A stretch of DNA of 64,000 nucleotides from contig NC_019673.1 in assembly GCF_000328705.1 (NCBI RefSeq), positions 8,815,501 through 8,879,500 of the forward strand, written 5' to 3'. Source of the DNA: Saccharothrix espanaensis DSM 44229 (GTDB lineage Bacteria > Actinomycetota > Actinomycetes > Mycobacteriales > Pseudonocardiaceae). The notes under the pieces are model-generated. The model made no database searches and was not told the origin of the DNA. It was given only the letters and a program-made list of their open reading frames with translations. This document shows positions 46,005-55,056 of the stretch, piece by piece; position 1 is the first letter of the stretch; each line of letters opens with the position of its first letter. The position numbers and the translations under genes are program-made.

Positions 46005-46882
46005 CACGTGGCACCCGGCAGGGAGCGGTGCAGGTGCTGCAACTCGGCGAGCAGGTAGCCCATGGCCTCGGTGTGCACGCCGTCGCGCCCCGCGCGGCCG
46101 TTGACCCGCGCGGCGGGCACCGGGTCGGGCCGGTCGAGCCCGGCGGCGGCGAACACCGCGTCGAGCACCTGGTCCACCTCGGCCCGCGTCGCGGCCGGGT
46201 CGACGCCCAGGCGCAGCTCGACGGGGTGCGCGGTGAACAGTTCGTCCAGGTAGGGCCACACGCGCAGGACGCCGGCGCGCATCCGCTCGTGCGATTCGGG
46301 GGTGCCGTCACCGAGCCGCACGACCCACTGGGCGGCGTGGTCGCGGTGGTAGGCGAGTTCCTTCAGGCCCTTGGCGGCGATCGCGGCGACCACGGGGTCC
46401 GCGAACGAGAGCAGCCGCTGGTACTGCGCGACCTTCCACGACGAGAAGACCAGCAGGCGCGCCATGGTCGTCGCGAAGTCGCCGCCCGCGAACGGGCCGC
46501 ACTCGATCTCGGCGAGGTGCACGTTGCGGAAGTGGCGTTCGTCGCGCAGGTACGCCAGGGCGTCCTCGTCACGGCCCGCGCCCTCGGCCTCGCCGGCCCG
46601 GGTGAGCAGCAGCCGGGCCTGGCCGAGCAGGTCGAGGGCGATGTTGGCCAGTGCCACGTCCTCCTCCAGCTCGGGCCCGCGGGAGCACCACTCGGCCAGC
46701 CGCTGGGACAGCACCAGGGCGTCGTCGCCGAGCATCAGGCAGTACTCGAACAGGTCGCCGGCGTCCACTGCGGACGGGATCTCCCGGTCGACGCCGGCCA
46801 GCGGCTCGGCGAACCCCGTGCCGAACGCCCAGTGCTCGTCCTCGTGGTCGACCAGCGACTCGTACGCGTTGTCGAAGCTCAT
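46001..46882 (-). CDS. paaC: 1,2-phenylacetyl-CoA epoxidase structural subunit PaaC
   Basis: A 293-residue ferritin-like subunit, structurally related to PaaA but without a functional di-iron site; it holds the complex together. Recognised by LFEYCLMLGDDALVLSQRLAEW and LGQARLLLTRAGEAEGAGRDED. Overlaps paaD (GTGA) and has ATG start inside the paaB end. Confidence 0.94.
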   Translation of the reverse strand: MSFDNAYESLVDHEDEHWAFGTGFAEPLAGVDREIPSAVDAGDLFEYCLMLGDDALVLSQRLAEWCSRGPELEEDVALANIALDLLGQARLLLTRAGEAEGAGRDEDALAYLRDERHFRNVHLAEIECGPFAGGDFATTMARLLVFSSWKVAQYQRLLSFADPVVAAIAAKGLKELAYHRDHAAQWVVRLGDGTPESHERMRAGVLRVWPYLDELFTAHPVELRLGVDPAATRAEVDQVLDAVFAAAGLDRPDPVPAARVNGRAGRDGVHTEAMGYLLAELQHLHRSLPGATW

Positions 46883-47163
46883 AGGTGCGGCACGTCCTCG
46901 GGGATCGCGTAGAACGTCGGGTGCCGGTAGACCTTGTCGCCGCTGGGTTCGAAGAACGGGTCCTTCTCGTCCGGCGAGGACGCGGTGATCGCCGACGCGG
47001 GCACGACCCAGATCGACACGCCTTCGTTGCGGCGCGTGTAGACGTCACGCGCGTTGCGCACGGCCATCTCCGCGTCAGGGGCGTGCAGCGATCCGACGTG
47101 CACGTGGTTGAGGCCGCGCTTGCCGCGCACGAACACTTCCCACAACGGCCAGGAAGAACTCAC
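46879..47163 (-). CDS. paaB: 1,2-phenylacetyl-CoA epoxidase subunit PaaB
   Basis: A 94-residue subunit: [40 protein letters not shown], and [10 protein letters not shown]. It organises the PaaAC heterotetramer. GTG start overlaps the paaA TGA; longer in-frame upstream sequence is antisense-type shadow and is rejected. Typical length (95 in E. coli). Confidence 0.95.
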   Translation of the reverse strand: MSSSWPLWEVFVRGKRGLNHVHVGSLHAPDAEMAVRNARDVYTRRNEGVSIWVVPASAITASSPDEKDPFFEPSGDKVYRHPTFYAIPEDVPHL

Positions 47164-48119
47164 GCCGCACCCTCCTCTGCCCGGACTTCCGAACGACCTT
47201 CGTCGCGAGCGCGCTTCGCGGCGTGGGCGGCGGCTGCGGCACGCACCCATTCGCCGTCGTCGTGCGCCTTGCGCCGGTGCGCCACGCGCTGCGCGTTGGT
47301 CGGCCCGTTGCCGCCGACGACCTGCCAGAACTCGTCCCAGTCGGGCCGGCCGAAGTCGTGGTGGCCACGTTCGGCGTTCCACGCCAGCTCCGGGTCGGGG
47401 AGGGTGACGCCGAGCTTCTCGGCCTGCGGCACGGTCATGTCCACGAACTTCTGCCGCAGCTCGTCGTTGGTGTTGCGCTTGATCCGCCACGCCATGGACT
47501 GCTCGGTGTTGGAGCTCTCGGCGTCCGGCGGGCCGAACATCATCAGCGAGGGCCACCAGAACCGGTCGACGGACTCCTGCACCATGGCGCGCTGCGCGTC
47601 CGTGCCGCTCATCATGGTCATCAGCAGCTCGTAGCCCTGCCGCTGGTGGAAGGACTCCTCCTTGCAGATGCGGATCATGGCGCGGGCGTACGGGCCGTAA
47701 GAGGTGCGGCACAGCGGCACCTGGTTGCAGATCGCCGCGCCGTCCACGAGCCAGCCGATGGTGCCGACGTCGGCGTAGGACAGCGTCGGGTAGTTGAAGA
47801 TCGACGAGTACTTCTGCCGGCCCTCGATGAGCTTCTCGGTGAGGTCGCCGCGGTCCGCGCCCAGCGTCTCGGTCGCGGCGTACAGGTAGAGGCCGTGACC
47901 GGCTTCGTCCTGGACCTTGGCCAGCAGGATCGCCTTGCGGCGCAGCGAGGGCGCGCGGCTGATCCAGTTCCCCTCCGGCTGCATTCCGATGATCTCGGAG
48001 TGCGCGTGCTGCGCGATCTGCCGGATCAGCGTCTTGCGGTAGCCGTCGGGCATCCAGTCGCGCGGCTCGACGCGGTGCTCCGCCGCCACGGTGCGCTCGA
48101 ACTCCGCCTCCAGGTCCAT
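47160..48119 (-). CDS. paaA: 1,2-phenylacetyl-CoA epoxidase catalytic subunit PaaA
   Basis: A 319-residue ferritin-like di-iron oxygenase subunit that epoxidises the aromatic ring of phenylacetyl-CoA. Iron ligands lie in the helices with [11 protein letters not shown] and [15 protein letters not shown] (ExxH motifs). Start [11 protein letters not shown] fixed by a TAACAT -10 seven nt upstream; the longer in-frame start overlaps this promoter. First gene of paaABCDE. Confidence 0.96.
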   Translation of the reverse strand: MDLEAEFERTVAAEHRVEPRDWMPDGYRKTLIRQIAQHAHSEIIGMQPEGNWISRAPSLRRKAILLAKVQDEAGHGLYLYAATETLGADRGDLTEKLIEGRQKYSSIFNYPTLSYADVGTIGWLVDGAAICNQVPLCRTSYGPYARAMIRICKEESFHQRQGYELLMTMMSGTDAQRAMVQESVDRFWWPSLMMFGPPDAESSNTEQSMAWRIKRNTNDELRQKFVDMTVPQAEKLGVTLPDPELAWNAERGHHDFGRPDWDEFWQVVGGNGPTNAQRVAHRRKAHDDGEWVRAAAAAHAAKRARDEGRSEVRAEEGAA

Positions 48120-48126
48120 GCGAGCG

Positions 48127-48132
48127 ATGTTA
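48127..48132 (-). promoter_or_regulatory. -10 element TAACAT of paaA (leaderless)
   Basis: Minus-strand TAACAT, 7 nt before the ATG at 48119; drives the paa operon. No convincing -35. Confidence 0.6.
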
Positions 48133-48161
48133 CACCTGGTGGCGGTTTTCGGGAACAAGTG

Positions 48162-48593
48162 TCACAAGCGCCGGCGGACCCACCAGACCAGCGGCAACAG
48201 CACCGCCCAGACGGCGATCAGGAACGTCGAGATCGGCAGGACGGCCAGCGTCCAGGTGCGCTCGGCGACCCGCGCCAGCTCCGGGTCGGCGGTGTCGTAC
48301 TCGATGCGGACCAGCTGCCCGCGCTCCAACCCGGCCGGGTACAGCACGCCCTGCTCGGGGCTGTGCACCGCGCCGTCCGGGGTCGCGAAGCGCACCACCG
48401 TGCGCTGGAAGTCCACCGACACCACCTCGGCGGTCGCCTTGCCCAGCCGCTTCTCGATCGTCAGGTCGTCCTTCAGGCACGCGGCCAGCAGGACCACCCC
48501 GATCAACGTCACGATCCCGCCGAGCACCAGCAGCGACCGGGCCAGCAGCCTGATCTTCCGGCGACCGCCGACCCGCACTGCGTTGTCCACCAC
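48162..48593 (-). CDS. DUF3592-family small membrane protein
   Basis: A 143-residue protein with an N-terminal membrane helix (SLLVLGGIVTLIGVVLLAACL), an extracytoplasmic beta domain (AEVVSVDFQRTVVRFATPDG, YDTADPELARV) and a C-terminal helix (VLPISTFLIAVWAVLLPLVWW). GTG 48593 was chosen because TAGACT lies 8 nt upstream; an upstream ATG (48644) would collide with the menF promoter. Function unknown. Confidence 0.75.
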   Translation of the reverse strand: MVDNAVRVGGRRKIRLLARSLLVLGGIVTLIGVVLLAACLKDDLTIEKRLGKATAEVVSVDFQRTVVRFATPDGAVHSPEQGVLYPAGLERGQLVRIEYDTADPELARVAERTWTLAVLPISTFLIAVWAVLLPLVWWVRRRL

Positions 48594-48601
48594 AGCTGAG
48601 G

Positions 48602-48607
48602 AGTCTA
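48602..48607 (-). promoter_or_regulatory. -10 element TAGACT of the DUF3592 gene
   Basis: Minus-strand TAGACT, 8 nt before GTG 48593; near-consensus hexamer. Confidence 0.5.
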
Positions 48608-48643
48608 GGGCCGACCCGGCGCGGGATCTCAGCCACGAGTCCA

Positions 48644-48649
48644 TACCCT
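48644..48649 (+). promoter_or_regulatory. -10 element TACCCT of menF (leaderless)
   Basis: TACCCT followed by 7 nt and GTG at 48657. Confidence 0.55.
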
Positions 48650-48656
48650 CGACCTC

Positions 48657-49886
48657 GTGACCTCAGCCCCCGTCTCCCGGACCCGACACCGGCTGCGCGT
48701 GCGCACCGAGCGCGCCACCGACGCCGGCCTGCTGGGCAGGCTGCCCGCGCCGACCGGCGCGCTGGCCTGGGTGCGGGACGGATCGGGCCTGGTCGGGTGG
48801 GGTGAGGCGGCGCGGTTCGAGGTGTCCGGGCCGGACCGGTTCGCCGCCGCCGACCGGTGGTGGCGCGAGTTCACCGCGACGCTGGAGGTCGAGGACGGGC
48901 TCGGCGTGCCGGGCAGCGGGCCGGTGGCGTTCGTCTCGCTGGCCTTCGCCGACCGCCCCGGCCGCTCGGTGCTGGTGGTGCCCGAGGTCGTCGCGGGCGT
49001 CCGCAACGGGCAGGCGTGGCTGACCACGGTCGGCGACGGCCGGTCCACCGAGGTGCGGCCGGTCCGCCGGCCCCGGACCGTCCGGTACTCCGACGGCGAG
49101 CTGTCCGTGCCCGCCTACCGGGAGGCGGTCCGCGCGGCCGTGGCCCGGATGCGGGCGGGCGGGCCGGCCAAGGTCGTCCTCGCGCACGACCTGCTGGCCG
49201 TCGCCGACGAGCCGATCGACCACCGCTTCGTGCTGGAGGGCCTGGCCCGGCGCTACCCCGAGTGCTGGGTGTACGCGGTGGACGGGCTGATCGGCGCGAC
49301 CCCCGAACTGCTGCTGCGCCGGTCCGGCCGGGTGGTCGACTCGCGGGTGCTGGCCGGCACGACGTGGCCGCACGACGGCGTGCCGGACGACGACCTGGCC
49401 GCCGCGCTGCTGTCGTCGGCCAAGGACCGCGAGGAGCACGAGTACGCGGTGGCCTCGCTGACCGGGGCCCTGCGGCCGTTCTGCGCGTCGCTGTCGGTCG
49501 AGGGCCCGTCGGTGCTCCGGCTGCCCAACGTGTCGCACCTGTCCAGCGACGTGATCGGCACCCTGACCGGCACCCCGTCGCTGCTCGCGCTCGGCGCGGC
49601 CCTGCACCCGACGGCCGCCGTCGGCGGCACGCCCCGCGCGGACGCGCTGGCCGTGATCGAGGAGCTGGAAGGCATGGACCGGGGCCGGTACGCGGGCCCC
49701 GTGGGCTGGATCGACGCCAACGGCGACGGAGAGCTGGGCGTGGCGCTGCGGTGCGCGCAGGTCGAGGGGGCCACCGCGCGGCTGTTCGCCGGCTGCGGCC
49801 TGGTCGCCGAGTCCGACCCGGACTCCGAGGTCCGGGAGGCGCACGCCAAGCTGCGCCCGTTCCGCGAAGCGCTGGAAGGTATGTGA
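48657..49886 (+). CDS. menF: Isochorismate synthase MenF
   Basis: A 409-residue chorismate-binding enzyme making isochorismate, the first committed step of menaquinone synthesis. Motifs: AGGPAKVVLAHDLLAV, YPECWVYAVDGLIGATPELL, SRVLAGTTWPHD, LSSAKDREEHEYAV (general-acid and Mg region), LPNVSHLSSDVIGTL, and HPTAAVGGTPRADAL followed by EGMDRGRYAGPVGW. Other menaquinone genes lie within 10 kb; no siderophore genes are nearby, so salicylate or 2,3-DHB supply is less likely. Leaderless promoter fixes the GTG. Confidence 0.92.
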   Translation: MTSAPVSRTRHRLRVRTERATDAGLLGRLPAPTGALAWVRDGSGLVGWGEAARFEVSGPDRFAAADRWWREFTATLEVEDGLGVPGSGPVAFVSLAFADRPGRSVLVVPEVVAGVRNGQAWLTTVGDGRSTEVRPVRRPRTVRYSDGELSVPAYREAVRAAVARMRAGGPAKVVLAHDLLAVADEPIDHRFVLEGLARRYPECWVYAVDGLIGATPELLLRRSGRVVDSRVLAGTTWPHDGVPDDDLAAALLSSAKDREEHEYAVASLTGALRPFCASLSVEGPSVLRLPNVSHLSSDVIGTLTGTPSLLALGAALHPTAAVGGTPRADALAVIEELEGMDRGRYAGPVGWIDANGDGELGVALRCAQVEGATARLFAGCGLVAESDPDSEVREAHAKLRPFREALEGM

Positions 49887-49896
49887 CCGTGGGGCT

Positions 49897-50493
49897 GTGA
49901 CCGGGGACACGGGGACGCCGGCGGACCCAGCGGCCAATCGGTACGTGACCACAGCATTGGACAAACCTCCGGACCTTCGCGGGGCGGACGTCACGGCCGT
50001 GTTCGCCGAGCTGTTCGACACGCACGCCCGGCAACTGCGCGGCTACCTCGCCGGCCGCGTCGGCGAGTCGACCGCCGACGACCTGGTCGCCGAGACGTTC
50101 CTGGTGGCCCTGCGGCAGCGGCACTCCTACGACCCGGAGCGCGCCCCCATCAAGGGCTGGCTGTACGGCATCGCGACCAACCTCGTGCGCGAACACCTGC
50201 GCAAGGAGAGCCGGGGCCGCCGGGCCAACCTGCGCGCCGTGGGGCGGCCCGAACCCGACCACGACGCGGTGGTAGCCGACCGGGTCGACGCCGAACGGGC
50301 GTCGCGGGTGCTCAAGCAGGCCCTCGCCGAACTCCGCGACGAGGACCGGGACGTCCTGCTGCTGACGTCCTGGGCCGGCCTCACCCCCGCGGAGGTCGCC
50401 GAGGCGCTCGGCGAACCCGCCAGCACGATCCGCTCCCGGCTGCACCGGGTGCGCACCAGACTGCAAGCACTGCTCACCGAGGAGTCCCGCTGA
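49897..50493 (+). CDS. ECF (group 4) RNA polymerase sigma factor
   Basis: A 198-residue sigma-70 protein with region 2 (FAELFDTHARQLRGYLAGRV through DDLVAETFLVALRQ) and region 4 (LRDEDRDVLLLTSWAGLTPAEV with EALGEPASTIRSRLHRVRT). The stop overlaps the ATG of the next gene, whose product has one membrane span, the usual sign of a sigma/anti-sigma or sigma/effector pair. The signal and regulon are unknown. Eleven bp after menF, so partly co-transcribed with it. Confidence 0.9.
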   Translation: MTGDTGTPADPAANRYVTTALDKPPDLRGADVTAVFAELFDTHARQLRGYLAGRVGESTADDLVAETFLVALRQRHSYDPERAPIKGWLYGIATNLVREHLRKESRGRRANLRAVGRPEPDHDAVVADRVDAERASRVLKQALAELRDEDRDVLLLTSWAGLTPAEVAEALGEPASTIRSRLHRVRTRLQALLTEESR

Positions 50494-51614
50494 TGCGCGA
50501 TCTCGACGAAGCCCTCGACCAGCTCGAACGCACCGCGCGCACGGCGAACGCGCCGCTGGACGACGTCCGCGCCCAGGTGCTGGCCGCCGCTGCCGCCGAG
50601 GAGTCCCCGCGGCGCTCCCGACGCACCGCCCGGTGGTTTCTGCCCGTCGCCGTCGCGGCCGCGGCGGCCCTCGTCGTGGGGGTCGTGGTGACCCGCCCGG
50701 ACGGCGCGCCGCAGCCCGGCACCACGGCGCAGGCGCAGCCCGGCACCGACGCGGCCACCACCACGCCGTCGCAGCCGAAGGTGTCGCTGCTGTCCGCGAA
50801 GCAGGTGCTGGACGACGCCGCCGCCGCGATCAACACCGTCGACCCGGTGCTCGCCCCGGGCCAGTACCGGTACATCGCCGAGCACGCCTGGTACTCGCGC
50901 GGCCAGATGTTCGGCGTCTCCCAGGAGAACCCGGACCAGACCATCAAGGGCTGGACCTACCTCAAGGAGACCGCCCGCGAGACGTGGATCCCGCAGGACC
51001 AGTCGCAGGACTGGCTGGAGAAGCGCAGCTGGCTGCCCGGCGTGAAGTGGCTCGGCGGTTCCGTGCCGCAGTCCGAGGCCCCCGAGCCGCAGGCGATGGA
51101 CACCGACACCGGTGAACGGCGCGGCAAGTGCGGCAACTTCTTCCCGGAGTCGCGCGGCACCACCCAGTGCGGCGACCCGAGCGACTGGAACCACCCGGAG
51201 TTCTACGTCGGGCTGCCGCGCGACCCGCAGGCGATCGTGGAGTACCTGCGCACCACCACCGCGCACCGCGGCTCGACCCCGCCGGTGATGTTCCACTTCG
51301 GCGTGGAGATCCTGCGCGCCGGCCTGATGCCCGCCGACCTGCGCGCCGGCTGGTACCGGGCGCTGGCCACGCTCGACGGCGTGAAGGTCTACGACGAGGC
51401 GGCCACGCTGGACGGCCGCACCGGCATCGCGATCGGCCTGGAGGACGAGCAGGAGCGCCGCGACCTGATCGTGGACCCGGCCACCGGCGACTTCATCGGT
51501 GAGCGGTCCGTGGCCGGCCCGAAGCCGAGCGGGGCGTGGATCCCGCCCGGCACGGTCACCGGGTTCAGCTCCATCACCACCAAGGTCGTGAACGGGATCG
51601 GCCAGACCGGCTGA
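50493..51614 (+). CDS. CU044_5270-family membrane protein, ECF sigma partner
   Basis: A 373-residue protein with a short cytoplasmic N-terminus (about 45 residues, RDLDEALDQLERTARTAN), one transmembrane helix (FLPVAVAAAAALVVGVVV, near 48-66), a Thr/Pro/Ala linker and a large extracytoplasmic domain (from LLSAKQVLDDAAAAI). The pattern matches the family often encoded beside actinobacterial ECF sigma factors and named CU044_5270; the cytoplasmic segment may act as anti-sigma. Two conserved Cys (CGNFF, TTQCGD) may form a disulfide. Translationally coupled to the sigma gene (TGATG). Confidence 0.8.
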   Translation: MRDLDEALDQLERTARTANAPLDDVRAQVLAAAAAEESPRRSRRTARWFLPVAVAAAAALVVGVVVTRPDGAPQPGTTAQAQPGTDAATTTPSQPKVSLLSAKQVLDDAAAAINTVDPVLAPGQYRYIAEHAWYSRGQMFGVSQENPDQTIKGWTYLKETARETWIPQDQSQDWLEKRSWLPGVKWLGGSVPQSEAPEPQAMDTDTGERRGKCGNFFPESRGTTQCGDPSDWNHPEFYVGLPRDPQAIVEYLRTTTAHRGSTPPVMFHFGVEILRAGLMPADLRAGWYRALATLDGVKVYDEAATLDGRTGIAIGLEDEQERRDLIVDPATGDFIGERSVAGPKPSGAWIPPGTVTGFSSITTKVVNGIGQTG

Positions 51615-51629
51615 CCTGCCGAGGGACCT

Positions 51630-51659
51630 GAGGCCGCCTTCACGGGGGAAGGCGGCCTC
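51630..51659 (+). terminator. Terminator after the sigma-partner gene
   Basis: Perfect 12-bp stem GAGGCCGCCTTC (51630-51641) / GAAGGCGGCCTC (51648-51659), loop ACGGGG, followed by GTTTTCGGGTTTTCC. Separates convergent transcripts. Confidence 0.85.
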
Positions 51660-51706
51660 GGGGCGTTTTCGGGTTTTCCGGGTTTCGGGTTCTCCGGTTT
51701 TCGAGG

Positions 51707-53203
51707 TCAGTGCTTCGAGCGGTCGAGCAGGACGTGCGTCTCGCGGATCTTCTGGAACGACTTCGGCTCGGCCACCGAGGCGGTGGCGAGCGCGGAGCCG
51801 CCCGGTGCCGCCGCCGGCTTGCCCTTGGTGAACAGCCAGGTCGTGAACAGGTCGTCGAGCTGCTTGCCCGACACCCCCTCGGCCAGCGCGATGAACTCCT
51901 CGATGGTGGCGTCGCCGTAGCGCTTGGTCTGCGTCCACTTCTTCAGGATCGTGAAGAAGGTGTCGTCGCCGACCGCGACCCGCAGCGCGTGCACGGCCAG
52001 CGCGCCCCGGTCGTAGACCGCGCCGTCGAACTGGTGGTCCACGCCCGGGTCACCGGGCAGGACCTGCCAGAACGGGCTGTCCGCCGGGTACAGGTCGTAG
52101 GTGTACTGGGCGTTCTCCTGCGCGGTGCCCTCGCCTACGTGTTCCGACCAGAGGAACTCGGCGTAGCTCGCAAAGCCCTCGTTGAGCCAGATGTCGCGCC
52201 AGTTGTGCACCGACACGGAGTCGCCGAACCACTGGTGACCGTTCTCGTGCGCCACGACGTAGGTGTTCGCGCCGCGCCGGAAGAACGCCGGGTCGTACGT
52301 CGAGCGGGTCTGGTTCTCCAGCGCGAAGCCCAGCAGGCCCGGCCCCACGACCACGCCGCCCTCGGCCTCGAACGGGTACGGCCCGAAGCTCTCCTCCAGG
52401 AACTCGACCACCTCGGAGGTCCGCTCGATGCTGGCCTTCGCGGCCGCGTCGTCGGCGCCCAGGTTCGGCGCGTAGGCGTTGACCACCGGCCGGCCGCCGG
52501 GCGCGCTCGACTGGCGGATGTCGAACTGGCCGATCGCGACGAACGCCAGGTAGCTGGCCTGCGGCTTCAGGCTGCGCCACCGCCACCAGGTCCGGCCGTT
52601 GATCAGCTTCGTGGTGCCCAGGAACAGGCCGTTGGACAGCACCTCCAGCCCGTCCGGAACCGACAGCGAGACGTCGTAGGTGGCCTTGTCCCGCGGGTGG
52701 TTGTTGCTCGGGAACCACCAGGGGGCGACGTCCGGCTCGTTGATCGCCAGAGCGCCGTCGGCGGTGCGCTTCCACGCCGTGAAACCGTCCACCGAATGGC
52801 TGGACGGCACGTCCGAATAGGTGACGACGATCGTCAGGTCGGCACCTTTGCGGAGGGTGCCCCTCGGGTCGACCACCAGTTCGCCGGCCTGCTGGGAGAA
52901 CGCGGCGACTTTGTTGTTCACCCGGATGGAACTCACCTTGAGCAGGAAGTCCAGGTTGAACCTGGTCACGTCCTGGGTCGTTTTCGCGAGGATCGTGGTG
53001 GTGCCGGAAAGGCGGTCGCCCGCCGGCTGGTAGTTGAGCCGGATGTCGTAGTGGGAAACGTCGTAGCCGCCGTTGCCCGCATTCGGGTAGTAGGGGTCAC
53101 CGATGCCCGGCGCGCCCGGTGTCGCAGCGGTCGCGGTACCGGCCAGCAGCAGCAGAGAAGCCGCGACGGCGGTGCCTAGCGTGAGCTTCGCTCTGAGGGA
53201 CAT
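51707..53203 (-). CDS. Secreted M1-family (gluzincin) metallopeptidase
   Basis: A 498-residue protein with a Sec signal peptide (LTLGTAVAASLLLLAGTATA, cleavage near residue 26), an N-terminal beta domain, and an intact gluzincin site HENGH (His319, Glu320, His323) with the third zinc ligand Glu342 in LNEGFASYAE. The exopeptidase GAMEN motif is replaced by GFALEN. It lacks the long C-terminal helical domain of large aminopeptidases. Probably an extracellular aminopeptidase-like enzyme; substrate unknown. Stops 48 bp past the convergent terminator. Confidence 0.9.
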   Translation of the reverse strand: MSLRAKLTLGTAVAASLLLLAGTATAATPGAPGIGDPYYPNAGNGGYDVSHYDIRLNYQPAGDRLSGTTTILAKTTQDVTRFNLDFLLKVSSIRVNNKVAAFSQQAGELVVDPRGTLRKGADLTIVVTYSDVPSSHSVDGFTAWKRTADGALAINEPDVAPWWFPSNNHPRDKATYDVSLSVPDGLEVLSNGLFLGTTKLINGRTWWRWRSLKPQASYLAFVAIGQFDIRQSSAPGGRPVVNAYAPNLGADDAAAKASIERTSEVVEFLEESFGPYPFEAEGGVVVGPGLLGFALENQTRSTYDPAFFRRGANTYVVAHENGHQWFGDSVSVHNWRDIWLNEGFASYAEFLWSEHVGEGTAQENAQYTYDLYPADSPFWQVLPGDPGVDHQFDGAVYDRGALAVHALRVAVGDDTFFTILKKWTQTKRYGDATIEEFIALAEGVSGKQLDDLFTTWLFTKGKPAAAPGGSALATASVAEPKSFQKIRETHVLLDRSKH

Positions 53204-53223
53204 GGGCCGAAACTGCCACGCCC

Positions 53224-53243
53224 GGGGGTGCCGCTGTACCCCC
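53224..53243 (-). terminator. Weak hairpin downstream of menD
   Basis: GGGGGT (53224-53229) / ACCCCC (53238-53243), loop 8 nt, about 17 bp after the menD stop on the minus strand. No U-run, so termination is uncertain; it lies in the M1 peptidase leader. Confidence 0.35.
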
Positions 53244-53259
53244 GTCCGTAGGTTCCTGG

Positions 53260-54894
53260 TTATTGGAACGCGGTTGACACGGCGACCTTCAACCGGGCAT
53301 GCAGATCACGCAATTCGGCACGTTCCGCCCGAATTTCCAGCACCCGGATTCCGTGCGGCGCGGTGAGCGCCCGGCTCAGCTGGTCGGCGTTCTCGATCAT
53401 TGTGTGCGGCACCCGGTAGGCGGCGCACAACGCGGCCAGGTCGGTGCCGTGCGGGGTGCCGAAAACCCGCTCGAAAGCGTCCGAGTGCTCCGGCGCGCCC
53501 TGCTCCAGCAGGGTGAAGATGCCGCCGCCGTCGTCGTTGAGCACGACCACGGTCAGGTCCGGGCGCGGCTCGTCCGGGCCGATCAGCAGGCCGTTCGCGT
53601 CGTGCAGGAAGGTCAGGTCGCCGATCAGCGCGAACGCGTGGCCCGCGGTCAGCGCGACACCGGCGGCCGTGGAGACGCTGCCGTCGATGCCCGCCACGCC
53701 GCGGTTCGCGTGCACCCGGACGTCGTGCCGGGACTCGGCGACCAGGTCGACGTCGCGGACCGGGTTGGACGAGCCGAGGAACAGGTTCGCGCCGACCGGC
53801 AGGTTCGCCACCAGGTCGCGGGCGACCTGGAGCCCGGTCGGCCACGGCTGCCGGGCCAGCAGCTCGTCCACCACGTCGGCGGCGGCCTTGTCGGCGTGCT
53901 GCCACGCGGTGAGCCAGCGGTCGTCCACCTCGTGCTCGCCCAGCACCAGGCCGCTGGAGGCGTGCGTGGCGGCGAACTGCGGGTCCGGCCAGTCCGGGTC
54001 GTCGGAGAGCACGTGCACGACACCCGTGGAGGCGATGAGCTTCATGACGCCGCGGGAGAGCGTGGGGCGGCCCACCACCACCACGGCGTCCGGTTTCAGC
54101 TCCGCGGGCAGTTCCCCCGCGTTGAGCAGCAGGGTGCCGTGGCGCAGGCCGTGCGCGGTCGGCTCGGCGACCACCGGCCAGCCCGCGCGTTCGGCCAGGT
54201 CGGTGATGTCCTCGCGGGTGTCGCCGACCACGACCAGCGTGCGCGGGCCGAGGTGGTCCGCGGGGTGCAGCGAGGTCGTGGCGCGGGTCGCCACGCGGGT
54301 CCACGGCATGTCGAACGGGCGGCCGTCGAGCGGCTCGACCCACTGGCCGCCGCTTTCGGGGCCGCCCTCGGGCACCAGGGGCTCCCGGAACGGGACGTTG
54401 ACGTGCACCGGGCCGTGATCGCGGGCGTCCGCGACGGCTCGGCAGACCAGCGAGCGCCACAGGCCGTTCTGGCCCGCGCGGCGTTCGGCGATGGGGAACT
54501 GGAGGGTGTCGATGCCGAACACCCGCTGCTGGTCGACGGTCTGGCTGGCGCCGGTGCGGTAGAGCTCGACCGGGCGGTCGGCGGTGAGCGCGATCAGCGG
54601 GACCTTCGCGTGCCGGGCCTCCAGGACGGCCGGGTGCAGGTTGGCCACGGCGGTGCCGGACGTGCAGGTGACCGCGGTGACCTCGCCGCTGCCGCGGGCC
54701 AGGCCCAGGGCCAGGAAGCCGGCGGTCCGCTCGTCGATCCGGACGTGCAGGGTGAGCCGCCCGGCAGCCGCGGCCTCGGCCAGGGCGAACGACAGCGGAG
54801 CGTTGCGCGATCCGGGGCTCAGCACGACGTGCCGGACGTCGTTGCGGAGGAGCTCGTCGACGAGCACCCTGGCCTGCGCGGTGGACGGGTTCAC
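53260..54894 (-). CDS. menD: SEPHCHC synthase MenD
   Basis: A 544-residue ThDP enzyme joining isochorismate and 2-oxoglutarate. Conserved: DVRHVVLSPGSRNAPLSFAL, LHVRIDERTAGFLALGLAR, CTSGTAVANLHPAVLEA, RGVAGIDGSVSTAAGVAL, GDLTFLHDANGLL (ThDP/Mg site) and LNDDGGGIFTLLEQG. GTG 54894 (VNPSTAQARVLV) was chosen because GACAAT lies 6 nt upstream and its length matches actinobacterial MenD; longer in-frame starts run through this promoter. Confidence 0.94.
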   Translation of the reverse strand: MNPSTAQARVLVDELLRNDVRHVVLSPGSRNAPLSFALAEAAAAGRLTLHVRIDERTAGFLALGLARGSGEVTAVTCTSGTAVANLHPAVLEARHAKVPLIALTADRPVELYRTGASQTVDQQRVFGIDTLQFPIAERRAGQNGLWRSLVCRAVADARDHGPVHVNVPFREPLVPEGGPESGGQWVEPLDGRPFDMPWTRVATRATTSLHPADHLGPRTLVVVGDTREDITDLAERAGWPVVAEPTAHGLRHGTLLLNAGELPAELKPDAVVVVGRPTLSRGVMKLIASTGVVHVLSDDPDWPDPQFAATHASSGLVLGEHEVDDRWLTAWQHADKAAADVVDELLARQPWPTGLQVARDLVANLPVGANLFLGSSNPVRDVDLVAESRHDVRVHANRGVAGIDGSVSTAAGVALTAGHAFALIGDLTFLHDANGLLIGPDEPRPDLTVVVLNDDGGGIFTLLEQGAPEHSDAFERVFGTPHGTDLAALCAAYRVPHTMIENADQLSRALTAPHGIRVLEIRAERAELRDLHARLKVAVSTAFQ

Positions 54895-54900
54895 CTGAAC

Positions 54901-54906
54901 ATTGTC
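54901..54906 (-). promoter_or_regulatory. -10-like element GACAAT of menD
   Basis: Minus-strand GACAAT, 6 nt before GTG 54894 (first position off consensus). Confidence 0.4.
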
Positions 54907-54941
54907 GCCTAGTCCACGAACAGGTGATTCCCCTTGCTGAG

Positions 54942-54957
54942 TCGAACACATGTTCGG
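54942..54957. promoter_or_regulatory. LexA/SOS-box-like sequence TCGAAC-ACAT-GTTCGG
   Basis: Matches the actinobacterial SOS box TCGAAC-N4-GTTCGA at 11 of 12 defined positions. It lies between the divergent menD and menB genes, upstream of both promoters. Whether LexA binds here is unknown. Confidence 0.45.
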
Positions 54958-55043
54958 ATCATGGACACATGGGCATCACACTGCGTCAACACCCCGTCCC
55001 GACCATCGGGCGGCCTGGGCCGTTCTCAGCTTCCGCGCGGGCA

Positions 55044-55049
55044 TATTGT
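55044..55049 (+). promoter_or_regulatory. -10 element TATTGT of menB (leaderless)
   Basis: TATTGT followed by 7 nt and GTG at 55057; decides the menB start. Confidence 0.6.
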
Positions 55050-55056
55050 CCGTGCC

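Noticed and set aside
48594-48644. Upstream ATG (48644) for the DUF3592 protein
   Set aside because: It lies on top of the menF -10 and is 51 nt upstream of a GTG with its own well-placed TAGACT element, so the shorter start is favoured.
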